DNA from: Taudactylus pleione
Lineage: Eukaryota > Chordata > Amphibia > Anura > Myobatrachidae
Direction: 5' to 3'
DNA: 64,000 nt
Assembly: GCA_031769625.1 (NCBI GenBank)
Contig: JAUIMM010000188.1
Span: 10,965,001 to 11,029,000, forward strand
Positions 61,316-64,000 of this stretch are shown here, piece by piece. How positions within the stretch are numbered: the first letter of the stretch is position 1; every line of letters begins with the position of its first letter. The position numbers were made by a program, and so were the translations under genes. Under the pieces are notes generated by a model. The model was not told where the DNA came from and made no database searches. It saw only the letters and a program-made list of their open reading frames with translations.

Positions 61316-61705
61316 GTCTTCTCGTTCCCCAATATAGTAGGGGAGAGATGTACTAAGCTCTGGAAAGCGATAAAGTGGAGAGTGATAAACGACCAACCAA
61401 TCAGCTCCTAACTGCCATTTTTCAAACACAGCCTGTAACATGACAGTTAGGAGCTGAATGGCTGGTAGTTTATCACACTCCGATTTATCATTTTCCAGAG
61501 CTTAGTACATCCCCCCCTATAAGGATATGTAGGAAGAGGACTGGCCGCACCTGTCCTCTCTCAAACTTGTTGGAGTTGGTCTCTGATTTGCTGAGCTTCC
61601 TCTCGCCGGTGTCTCCGAGGTCTCCGTAGATGGTGAGGAACACGTTGGCATCAGTCCCAGCACCATAAATGTCACCGGTGACCACAGACACGCTGTACGT
61701 GTGAG
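25973..61705 (-). CDS. LOXHD1: LOXHD1, 3' part (13 exons, six C-terminal PLAT domains)
   Basis: Spliced minus-strand gene. Exons in transcript order: 61705-61551, 59489-59280, 58790-58652, 56666-56458, 56339-56154, 55997-55870, 51399-51282, 51057-50880, 45534-45349, 36428-36258, 35557-35419, 31946-31785, 26453-25973. They total 2462 nt, giving ~820 residues; every junction keeps phase, every intron is GT...AG, and no stop interrupts the frame. The product has six PLAT (lipoxygenase homology) beta-sandwich domains in tandem, each recognisable by a 'YxVxVx[18 protein letters not shown]' start, an 'NKFERGQ' turn, 'LG.(L/I).KI+I.HDN', 'WYLE.V.(I/V)' and a 'C.+WL.K...D' end. Known family role: LOXHD1 has about 15 PLAT domains (~2200 aa in human), lies along hair-cell stereocilia and is needed for hearing. 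The 5' exons are outside the window. I identify it as LOXHD1 because it is made only of PLAT repeats with no catalytic domain. Confidence 0.93.
26643..27174. mobile_element. Hairpin-chain element (H1), copy 6
   Basis: Left end GGGCCTGATTCAGACC, right end GGTTCTGGATCAGGGCC, flanked by ATA (26640-26642, 27175-27177). Stems: GTCGTGCGCATGCGC with inverse, AAAGGAGGCGTGCTGTC/GACAGCACGCCCCCTTT, CACTGACATCACAAGTGATG, AGAGATTTCGGCTC/GAGCTGAAAGCTCT (two mismatches), TGTGGGTGGCAACCCACA. Lies in the last LOXHD1 intron. Confidence 0.88.
27434..28022. mobile_element. TIR element, family H2, copy 2
   Basis: Left end GGTCTGATTCAGAGCC, right end GGCTCTGAATCAGGCCCC, probable flank GAG (27431-27433, 28023-28025). 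Same orientation and interior as the 23.7 kb copy, including GACCACGTCACTTGG and the CTGCTCGCATGATTGTGGTAG hairpin. Confidence 0.85.
28171..28344. mobile_element. Foldback element, family F
   Basis: Left GGGAAAGATTTATCAAACC, right GGTTTGATTCATCTCC, with arms AGCAGCCAATCAGCTTCTG and GTGATTGGTTGCTATGGGGA. Its right end lies next to the 28.35 kb hAT-like insertion. Confidence 0.7.
28349..28724. mobile_element. hAT-type element TAGGGATGGCCATC, 376 bp
   Basis: Ends TAGGGATGGCCATCGG and TTGATGGCCATCCCTA, flanked by 8 bp CTCCATAG (28341-28348) and CTCCACAG (28725-28732), one mismatch. The interior repeats CCATCGATGGT several times on both strands. No ORF. Confidence 0.88.
28919..29416. mobile_element. 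TIR element, family H3
   Basis: Left end GGGCCTGATTCAGCAAGG, right end TGCTGAATACGGCCCCA, with TAT at 28916-28918 and 29417-29419. Runs in the opposite internal order to the 39.3 kb copy. Confidence 0.8.
29906..30086. mobile_element. Foldback element, family F
   Basis: Left GGGCTCTATTTATCAAGCA, right TGCTTGATAAATAGACCCC; arms TTGCCCATAGCAACCAATCAGC and GCTGATTGGTTGCTATGG. Confidence 0.85.
30296..30835. repeat. CCCTAA-like tract in a repeated element
   Basis: About 260 bp (30400-30665) of degenerate CCTAACCCTAACCCCCC units, flanked by GCGGCAGCCCGACAAGAGC on one side and CAGTCGGGAAGCCGGCTGCC...CGGCTTCCCGACTG on the other. A B-box-like GGGTTCGATTCCCG occurs at 30301-30314. Equivalent in orientation-inverted form to the 8.8 kb tract. 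Confidence 0.65.
31180..31730. mobile_element. Hairpin-chain element (H1), copy 7
   Basis: Left end GGCCCTCATTCAGAGC, right end GTCTGAATCAGGCCCC, with TAT on both sides (31177-31179, 31731-31733). Stems: TATAGCTGTGGGTCACCACCCACAGGCTATA, GATGGTCGAGACCATC, GGAGTGATTTTGGCTC/GAGCCAAAATCACTCC (31399-31414 with 31420-31435, perfect), CACTGACATCACTAGTGATG, GGCGTTCCCGTGGGAACGCC, AAAGGGGGCGTGCTGTC/GACAGCACGCCCCCTTT. Ends ~55 bp from the exon 12 donor. Confidence 0.9.
31785..31946 (-). CDS. LOXHD1: LOXHD1 exon 12 (middle of PLAT-E)
   Basis: 162 nt, phase 2 to 2; acceptor TCTGTCTTTGGCAG, donor GTAAGT. Encodes [39 protein letters not shown] and [13 protein letters not shown]. The open frame continues upstream of the acceptor to about 32017, but that part lacks similarity and joins out of phase, so I start the exon at the pyrimidine-preceded AG. 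A hairpin-chain element ends ~55 bp 3' of its donor. Confidence 0.9.
32401..33224. mobile_element. TIR element GGGCGGTATTCAATTAG, 824 bp
   Basis: Ends GGGCGGTATTCAATTAG and CTAATTGAATACGGCCC, flanked by GAA (32398-32400, 33225-33227). No ORF and no transposase motif; the 3-bp duplication again suggests PIF/Harbinger-type mobilisation. Confidence 0.88.
33520..33842 (+). mobile_element. Interspersed repeat followed by truncated hAT element
   Basis: 33520-33677 carries ATTGCACAACATATTCTGTTGCGCTTTACAATT and CAAGCTTACAATCTATAG, a repeat style I associate with frog SINE/LINE tails. At 33678 a hAT-like end (CAGTGGTTCTCAAACTCGG) begins, followed by the CCCAGCAGGTGCATAGGTGTG interior shared with 19.74 kb, but the right terminus is missing. 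Confidence 0.65.
34286..35145 (+). mobile_element. tRNA-derived SINE split by a hairpin-chain element
   Basis: Head 34292-34360 has an A box TGGTGTAATGG and a B-box-like GTTTCGATTCCC. The body TCTGTGGAGTTTGTATATTC ... GTGGGTTTCCTC ... CTTCCTCCCACACTCCAAAA (34370-34450) resembles the conserved central domain of V-SINEs. The tail resumes after the insertion at 35033: GTAAGCTCCACTGGGGTAGG, then GCGCTATATAAATAACTAAG. The H1 copy at 34512-35032 interrupts it. Confidence 0.85.
34512..35032. mobile_element. Hairpin-chain element (H1), copy 8, inside the SINE
   Basis: Left end GGCCCTCATTTAGCGC, right end CCTCTGAATGAAGGCC, flanked by ATA (34509-34511, 35033-35035). Perfect 15-bp stem GGGAGCTTCCTGCTC/GAGCAGGAAGCTCCC (34786-34800 with 34806-34820), CACTGACATCAGCAGTGATG, TGTGGGTGGTAACCCACA. 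Confidence 0.92.
35419..35557 (-). CDS. LOXHD1: LOXHD1 exon 11 (start of PLAT-E)
   Basis: 139 nt, phase 1 to 2; acceptor TTATCTGCAG, donor GTGAGT. Encodes [20 protein letters not shown] and [17 protein letters not shown] up to KKRRFAQ. The GxGTDANV motif is replaced by AETKDNIW, a diverged PLAT opening. Confidence 0.91.
36258..36428 (-). CDS. LOXHD1: LOXHD1 exon 10 (end of PLAT-D)
   Basis: 171 nt, phase 1 to 1; acceptor CTTTTTAG, donor GTAAGT. Encodes [37 protein letters not shown] and an ILDLKERT linker. CDRWLAK-(x)2-DD is the standard domain end. Confidence 0.92.
36964..37156. mobile_element. hAT-type element, 193 bp
   Basis: Ends TAGGGGTAACCAACC and GGTTGGCTACCCCTG, flanked by ATGTAAAT (36956-36963) and ATGTAGAT (37157-37164), 8 bp with one mismatch. 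Same interior as the 19.74 kb element. Confidence 0.92.
37524..37707. mobile_element. hAT-type element, second family, 184 bp
   Basis: Ends CAGATGTCCCCAAACGCGG and CCGTGTTTGGGCACATCTG, flanked by GCTTAAAC (37516-37523) and CCTTAAAC (37708-37715). The interior GTCCAGGTTTTAAGGATA / TATCTTTAAAACCTGGAC folds back, unlike the 19.74 kb family. Confidence 0.92.
38123..38495 (+). repeat. 46-52-bp tandem repeat with TTAGGG core
   Basis: About seven copies of GGTTAGGGATGGGTACTAGG...GGTTAGGGTTAGGCATGTACCCC; two later copies lack one GGTTAG. Preceded at 38030-38095 by a short AAAAGGTCGACAGGTACAAA-type repeat. Shares the GGTTAGGGTTAGGCA core with the tracts at 8.8 and 30.4 kb. Confidence 0.9.
38908..39001 (+). 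repeat. 20-bp tandem repeat, ~5 copies
   Basis: CTCTCCCAGTGGCGTGTTAC repeated with single-base changes. Confidence 0.92.
39284..39787. mobile_element. TIR element, family H3
   Basis: Left end GGGCCTGATTCAGCAAGG, right end GGATTCAGGCCCC, flanked by TCA (39281-39283, 39788-39790). The best-preserved member of the family. Confidence 0.88.
40026..41408 (+). repeat. 25-bp minisatellite, ~55 copies
   Basis: Near-identical units TCCCTGTAATGACCAGTTAGAGTTC; variants are clustered (TGTGATGACC at 40205-40320; TTATCCCAGTAATG at ~40725, 41075-41105 and 41370-41405). The last variant also closes the array, which suggests higher-order copying. In the intron between exons 9 and 10. Confidence 0.97.
41598..42177. 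mobile_element. TIR element, family H2, copy 3
   Basis: Left end GGGCCTGATTCAGAGCC, right end GGCTCTGAATCAGGCCC, flanked by TAA (41595-41597, 42178-42180). Opposite orientation to the 23.7 and 27.4 kb copies. Central hairpin CTGAACTGCTCGCA...TGCGAGCAGTTCAG at 41813-41874. An open frame from 41894 crosses its end into unique DNA and is not a gene. Confidence 0.92.
42181..45348. other. Intron with decayed elements
   Basis: A decayed hAT-like element at about 43343-43545 (CAGCGCTTCTCAACTCCAG ... CTGGAGTTGAGAC with the GAGGAGACCTGGAAAACATG interior); H3-like fragments at 43560-44175 (right end CCCTGAATTAGG); half of a family F foldback at 44194-44300. The remainder is unassigned. Confidence 0.55.
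44818..45012. mobile_element. Foldback element, family F
   Basis: Ends GGGGTAAATTTACTAAAGTG and CACTTTAGTAAATTTACCCC are perfect inverses; arms GATGTTGCCCATAGCAACCA and TGGTTGCTATGGGCAACATC. The flank is TA or part of CTAG. Confidence 0.9.
45349..45534 (-). CDS. LOXHD1: LOXHD1 exon 9 (PLAT-D core)
   Basis: 186 nt, phase 1 to 1; acceptor TGTTGCAG, donor CAG|GTAAGT. Encodes [49 protein letters not shown]. The 79-bp minisatellite ends about 11 bp upstream of its 3' splice site, so the branch site and pyrimidine tract must be supplied by repeat sequence. Confidence 0.93.
45546..48715 (+). repeat. 79-bp minisatellite, ~40 copies, abutting LOXHD1 exon 9
   Basis: Unit starts GGTAACAGCACGTCTTTATA, continues TTGTCATCATAAGGAACGGA and GTGATATCAGATATATAGGA; single-base variants (GCACG/GCGCG/GCTCG, AAAGT/AATGT) recur in mixed order and two copies carry an extra GGA. 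Begins about 11 bp upstream of the exon 9 acceptor on the gene strand. No spacers, so not CRISPR. Confidence 0.97.
48923..49473. mobile_element. Hairpin-chain element (H1), copy 9
   Basis: Left end GGGCCTCATTCAGAGG, right end CTCTGAATGAGCTCC, flanked by ATA (48920-48922, 49474-49476). Stems GGGAGCTTCCTGTTC/GAGCAGGAAGTTCCC, CACTGACATCAGCAATGATG, AACGGGACGAGCTGTC with inverse arm, CATGCACACAACGGAGCCGGCTCC. Confidence 0.88.
49563..49750. mobile_element. hAT-like element, inverted and decayed
   Basis: The interior CCAGGTCTCCTCACTAAATC and CACCTGTGCACCTGCTGGGTG is the reverse complement of the 19.74 kb element. Ends (CAGGTTCTGAATCTCGG on the left) are decayed and I see no target duplication. Confidence 0.75.
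49753..50335. mobile_element. TIR element, family H2, copy 4
   Basis: Left end GGGCTCGATTCAGACC, right end GTCTGAATCGGGCCC, flanked by AGA (49750-49752, 50336-50338). Diverged interior but keeps the ACGTCATCTCCAGG, CATCGGTAACATCGA and GTCACTCA blocks seen at 60.1 kb. Confidence 0.88.
50880..51057 (-). CDS. LOXHD1: LOXHD1 exon 8 (end of PLAT-C, start of PLAT-D)
   Basis: 178 nt, phase 0 to 1; acceptor TTCTGGACAG. The donor is GTCTGT, weaker than the GTAAGT/GTGAGT used elsewhere in this gene. Encodes [27 protein letters not shown], an acidic segment ([10 protein letters not shown]) and the next PLAT opening strand [13 protein letters not shown]. Confidence 0.9.
51282..51399 (-). CDS. LOXHD1: LOXHD1 exon 7 (middle of PLAT-C)
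   Basis: 118 nt, phase 2 to 0; acceptor CTGTAG, donor AAG|GTAAAA. Encodes [29 protein letters not shown] and PEWFLEK. The usual HDN of PLAT domains is replaced by IDG here. Confidence 0.91.
51400..52960. other. Intron with H3-like fragment
   Basis: 51890-52110 resembles an H3 interior (GCGATTGTTTGCCATAGCGC, GCACTGCGCACGCGCAGCG). No complete element ends; the rest is unassigned. Confidence 0.45.
52970..54590 (+). repeat. 45-bp minisatellite, ~36 copies, with CTCF-like motif in each unit
   Basis: Unit ATCATTAATGCATGTGTAGC-GCCCTCTGCTGTACACAGTGCAGAA. As 45 is a multiple of 3 and the unit has no stop in some frames, it gives artefactual ORFs of 493 (+) and 533 (-) codons with 15-residue periods. 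Each unit includes TAGCGCCCTCTGCTGTACA or the TAGTGCC variant, similar to the vertebrate CTCF site. All units are in one orientation. Confidence 0.95.
54600..55869. other. AT-rich intron sequence
   Basis: No repeat structure or exon recognised; 55485-55705 carries a GGACCGGACCTGGCC-type repeat weakly similar to 35655-35720. Confidence 0.45.
55870..55997 (-). CDS. LOXHD1: LOXHD1 exon 6 (start of PLAT-C)
   Basis: 128 nt, phase 0 to 2; acceptor TTTTTCAG, donor AG|GTAAAT. Encodes [34 protein letters not shown] and LLPKCGD. A textbook PLAT opening strand followed by the TDAN calcium-loop-like motif. Confidence 0.93.
56154..56339 (-). CDS. LOXHD1: LOXHD1 exon 5 (end of PLAT-B)
   Basis: 186 nt, phase 0 to 0; acceptor TTTTCCCAG, donor AAG|GTACAA. 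Begins [19 protein letters not shown] and ends at AITIGHK, with the closing motif [12 protein letters not shown]. It follows exon 4 after a 118-bp intron, the shortest in the window. Confidence 0.92.
56458..56666 (-). CDS. LOXHD1: LOXHD1 exon 4 (start of PLAT-B)
   Basis: 209 nt, phase 1 to 0; acceptor TTCTTCCAG, donor GAG|GTGAGA. Encodes [47 protein letters not shown] and [12 protein letters not shown]: the first two-thirds of a PLAT domain with the usual GxxxxF turn before the LDVGEI strand. Confidence 0.92.
57286..57799. mobile_element. Hairpin-chain element (H1), copy 10, right end lost
   Basis: Left end GGGCCTGATTCAGAGCC. Ordered stems: GGACGCTCGCATAGC/GCTTATGCGAGCGTCC around TGTGGGTTACCACCCACA; GATGGTCGCGATGGTC/GACCATCGCGACCATC; GAGACCC...GGGTCTC; GGAGTGATTTTGGCTC/GAGCCAAAATCACTCC (57505-57520 with 57526-57541, perfect); CACTGACATCACTAGTGATG; AAAGGGGGCGTGCTGTC/GACAGCACGCCCCCTTT; GCGCATGCGCACGACGGAGG with inverse. 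Stops at TCGACCCGCTTGCGAGCGC without the terminal repeat. Confidence 0.85.
57800..58651. other. Intron with a protein-like open frame
   Basis: Minus-strand 58205-58124 reads [20 protein letters not shown]... to a TGA at 58124. It looks exon-like in composition, but I found no splice pair that joins it in phase with exons 3 and 4. 58325-58450 is a foldback (GAGCGCCGAGCGTCTTTTC with inverse). Confidence 0.35.
58652..58790 (-). CDS. LOXHD1: LOXHD1 exon 3 (Ser-rich linker)
   Basis: 139 nt, phase 0 to 1; acceptor TTTCAG, donor GTAAGA. Starts [15 protein letters not shown] and continues as a polar serine/leucine-rich stretch with no PLAT signature. Only this frame is open, and it joins exactly to the exons on both sides, so I read it as the linker between PLAT-A and PLAT-B. 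Confidence 0.85.
59280..59489 (-). CDS. LOXHD1: LOXHD1 exon 2 (end of PLAT-A)
   Basis: 210 nt, phase 0 to 0, after CCTCTAG and before GTATCC. Seventy codons from [12 protein letters not shown] through KIKIRHDN and WYLERVEI to [21 protein letters not shown]. Completes the first PLAT domain; HDN and the C-x-x-WL motif are the usual PLAT landmarks. Confidence 0.93.
59775..59925. mobile_element. Foldback element, family F (decayed)
   Basis: Arms GCCATTGCAACCAATCCGCTTC and GAAGCGGATTGGTGGCAATGG pair across ~60 bp. Outer ends are decayed. Confidence 0.75.
60058..60637. mobile_element. TIR element, family H2, copy 5
   Basis: Left end GGGCCTGGTTCAGACC, right end GGTCTGAATCAGGCCC, flanked by ACT (60055-60057, 60638-60640). 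Same internal order as 41.6 and 49.75 kb. Confidence 0.92.
61276..61316 (+). repeat. (AAT)n microsatellite
   Basis: AATAATAAT run followed by an A-run, which yields artefactual poly-Asn/poly-Leu frames. Confidence 0.97.
61337..61517. mobile_element. Foldback element, family F
   Basis: Left GGGGAGAGATGTACTAAGCT, right AGCTTAGTACATCCCCCC; arms ACCAATCAGCTCCTAACTG and CAGTTAGGAGCTGAATGG. Lies ~35 bp from the exon 1 donor. Confidence 0.85.
61551..61705 (-). CDS. LOXHD1: LOXHD1 exon 1 of 13 in window (start of PLAT-A)
   Basis: 155 nt; begins two bases into a codon after TTTTACAG and ends in phase 0 at GGACAG|GTGCGG. Encodes the first half of a PLAT domain: [18 protein letters not shown], the [10 protein letters not shown] strand-loop and NKFERGQ. 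Its incoming partial codon shows that at least one more 5' exon lies upstream; I found none between 61706 and 64000. Confidence 0.93.
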
Positions 61706-62037
61706 CTGTAAAACAGGGCACCGCTAAGACACAACACATCACGGCAGTAAGATCGGTCACATGCATAATGTCCTGTGGATAGAGACACACGCTGTATCTA
61801 CAATACACAAGGGATAATACTGTGCACTGGGGAGAGTAGCAGCAACGTGTCCACCATTCTTTTGTTTGTGTTACTTTTTTGCTGTCGTGAATGGCCTGTG
61901 AGCAGGGGATGCTCTTATCGTTATTACAACTAGATTTAAACTGTTGCACATAGATACACAAACACACAGTGTTCTCCCCAGGCTGGTTTCTGCGGGTGCA
62001 CCACCCGGCACTTTGGGAGCCTGCAAGTGGGAACTGT

Positions 62038-62510
62038 GGGCCTGATTCAGACCCGGTCGCAAGCGCAGAGCGCTCGCAACCGGGTCGATGGTGGCCCAGA
62101 GCGCATGCGCACGACGGAGCCGGCTCCGTTGTGCGCATGCGCGGGACCCGGAAAGCGACGGACAATACGTCGCTCAGGGTCTCGTACCAAAGGGGGCGTG
62201 CTGTCGATGTTGAGTGACAGCACGCCCCCTTTGGTGGGCGGGCCGGGGGAGTGGCTGCCCAAACGGAGGTGTTCCCATGTGAACACCTCCGTTTGGGGGC
62301 GGCCCCACTGCCATCATGAGTGATGTCAGTGGGAGAGATTTCGGCTCTGTTAGAGCTGAAATCTCTCTGGGGCTTGCGGCAACGAGACCCTACCACAAGG
62401 GTCTCGTCGCAAGCCCGATGGTCTTCCTGGCCGCTCGCTATAGCTGTGGGTGGTCACCCACAGCTATGCGAGCGGCCAGGAGGCCGTTCTAAAAAAAAAA
62501 TAGCCCGGCC
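62038..62510. mobile_element. Hairpin-chain element (H1), copy 11
   Basis: Left end GGGCCTGATTCAGACC; right end degenerate (GCCCGGCCCTGGTCTG). Stems: CGGTCGCAAGCGC...GCGCTCGCAACCG, GCGCATGCGCACGACGGAGC with inverse, AAAGGGGGCGTGCTGTC/GACAGCACGCCCCCTTT, AAACGGAGGTGTTC/GAACACCTCCGTTT, AGAGATTTCGGCTC/GAGCTGAAATCTCT, TATAGCTGTGGGTGGTCACCCACAGCTAT-type stem. Confidence 0.85.
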
Positions 62511-62659
62511 CTGGTCTGTATCTAAACAGTTTGAGTCTGCTAGAAGCACCAGAGCAGAGAGCGACACTCCAGGCAAGAAAGAGGAAGTGCACAGGTTGTG
62601 ACAGGTGCAAGGTGCTAGGATGAACACTAATAGTAATATACTGCAGGGATCCTCTCATT

Positions 62660-63738
62660 CAGTATATTACTATATCAACAATGCAAGAATCTCTCATGCG
62701 GTATGTTACTGTATCAACACTGCAAGAATCTCTCATGCGGTATGTTACTGTATCAACACTGCAAGACCCACCCATACTGTATGGTATATTATTGTATCAA
62801 CATTCCCAGGACCTCCCATACAGTATATTACTATTTCAACACTGTAAGGACCTCATATACAGTATAATAATGTATCCACACTGCAAGGACCTCCCATACA
62901 GTGTATTACTGTATCTACACTGCAACGACCTCCAATATAGTATAGGTAATACTGTATCCACACTGCAAGGACCTCCCATACAGTATAATACTGTATCATC
63001 ACTGCAAGGACCTCCCATACAGTATATTACTGTATCATCACTGCAAGGACCTCCCATACAGTGTATTACTGCATCATCACTGCAAGGACCTCCCATACAG
63101 TGTATTACTGCATCATCACTGCAAGGACCTCCCATACAGTGTATTACTGCATCATCACTGCAAGGACCTCCCATACAGTATATTACTGTATCATCACTGC
63201 AAGGACCTCCCATACAGTGTATTACTGTATCATCACTGCAAGGACCTCCCACACAGTATATTACTGTATCATCACTGCAAGGACCTCCCATACAGTGTAT
63301 TACTGTATCATCACTGCAAGGACCTCCCATACAGTATATTACTGTATCATCACTGCAAGGACCTCCCATACAGTGTATTACTGTATCACCACTGCAAGGA
63401 CCTCCCATACAGTGTATTACTGTATCATCACTGCAAGGACCTCCCATACAGTATATTACTGTATCATCACTGCAAGGACCTCCCATACAGTGTATTACTG
63501 TATCACCACTGCAAGGACCTCCCATACAGTGTATTACTGTATCATCACTGCAAGGACCTCCCATACAGTATATTACTGTATCAACACTGCAAGGACCTCC
63601 CCTACAGTGTATTACTGTATCATCACTGCAAGGACCTCCCATACAGTGTATTACTGTATCATCACTGCAAGGACCTCCCATACAGTATATTACTGTATCA
63701 TCACTGCAAGGACCTCCCATACAGTGTATTACTGCACT
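62660..63738 (+). repeat. 39-bp minisatellite, ~27 copies
   Basis: Unit ACTGCAAGGACCTCCCATAC-AGTGTATTACTGTATCATC; the first ~8 copies are more diverged. Because 39 is a multiple of 3, it gives artefactual 270-360-codon frames with a 13-residue period on both strands. Confidence 0.96.
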
Positions 63739-64000
63739 GACACATTGCTGCATTTACTAAACTCTGAAAGAAAACTCCACACTGACCCTAAATTAAAAGT
63801 AAAGTCTCCTATCTCTAACAAGTGTCATTATATCCCCCGCCAAAACCTAATATACTGTAGGTGACAGAATAATACTGAATGCCAGCAGCTGTCTTAATTA
63901 GAGAGAACGGAGTTAATATTGTGGCAGTTATCCAATCAGAGGTGACATAACACTGTACGTAGCAGCGGCTTTTGTAAGCTACTTCTTCTCAGCGGGCTGG
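63739..64000. other. Unassigned intron end
   Basis: No exon recognised; presumably LOXHD1 intron upstream of the first exon in the window. Confidence 0.4.

Noticed and set aside
61488..62396. Single 302-codon minus-strand ORF containing PLAT sequence
   Set aside because: Only 61551-61705 is exon; the rest is an H1 element and intron that happen to stay open, and AG/GT splice signals delimit the exon.
62681..63864. 267-359-codon ORFs with 13-residue repeats
   Set aside because: The 39-bp minisatellite, open on both strands.

Overview
The window looks like non-coding-rich vertebrate nuclear DNA, most probably from a frog with a large, repeat-laden genome. The reasons are a multi-exon vertebrate gene with kilobase introns, a CR1-type LINE, a tRNA-derived SINE, hAT and PIF/Harbinger-like non-autonomous elements, foldback elements with the CCAAT-rich 'gcccatagcaaccaatcag' arms that I associate with anuran genomes, and many minisatellites. 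Nothing here is prokaryotic: there are no operons or CRISPR arrays. Anuran assignment rests on repeat style and is an inference.

The only gene I can support is the 3' part of LOXHD1 (lipoxygenase-homology/PLAT-domain protein, a hair-cell stereocilia protein) on the minus strand. Thirteen consecutive exons lie between 61705 and 25973. All intron phases agree, all splice sites are GT-AG, and there is no frameshift or internal stop. Together they encode the last ~820 residues: six PLAT domains, with a serine-rich linker after the first, ending in a TAA at 25973-25975. The 5' part of the gene lies beyond 64000. No other gene is supportable; 1-25.6 kb reads as intergenic DNA downstream of LOXHD1.

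Layout. 1-7 kb: unique/AT-rich DNA with two terminal-inverted-repeat elements. 7.05-7.98 kb: a 934-bp element with perfect ends and a 3-bp target duplication. 8.8-9.05 kb: TTAGGG-like tract. 9.8-14.37 kb: a 5'-truncated CR1 LINE, interrupted by a 164-bp element and expanded internally by a 59-bp minisatellite. 15-22 kb: a cluster of hairpin-chain elements, a 22-bp G-rich minisatellite (16.87-18.05 kb) and an 8-bp-TSD hAT element. 22-25.4 kb: short degenerate tandem repeats and foldback elements. 25.97-61.7 kb: LOXHD1 with introns full of the same element families plus four large minisatellites (25 bp at 40.0-41.4 kb, 79 bp at 45.5-48.7 kb, 45 bp at 53.0-54.6 kb, 39 bp at 62.6-63.7 kb).

The most interesting structure is not a gene. 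About eleven ~450-550 bp elements share GGGCCTGATTCAG-type ends and 3-bp target duplications, and each is built as a string of consecutive short hairpins. The stem sequences differ between copies, but the two arms of a stem usually change together. A second striking feature is the 45-bp array, whose every unit carries a close match to the vertebrate CTCF core motif, all in one orientation. Long open frames on both strands of the minisatellites (up to 533 codons) are by-products of the repeat unit and not genes.
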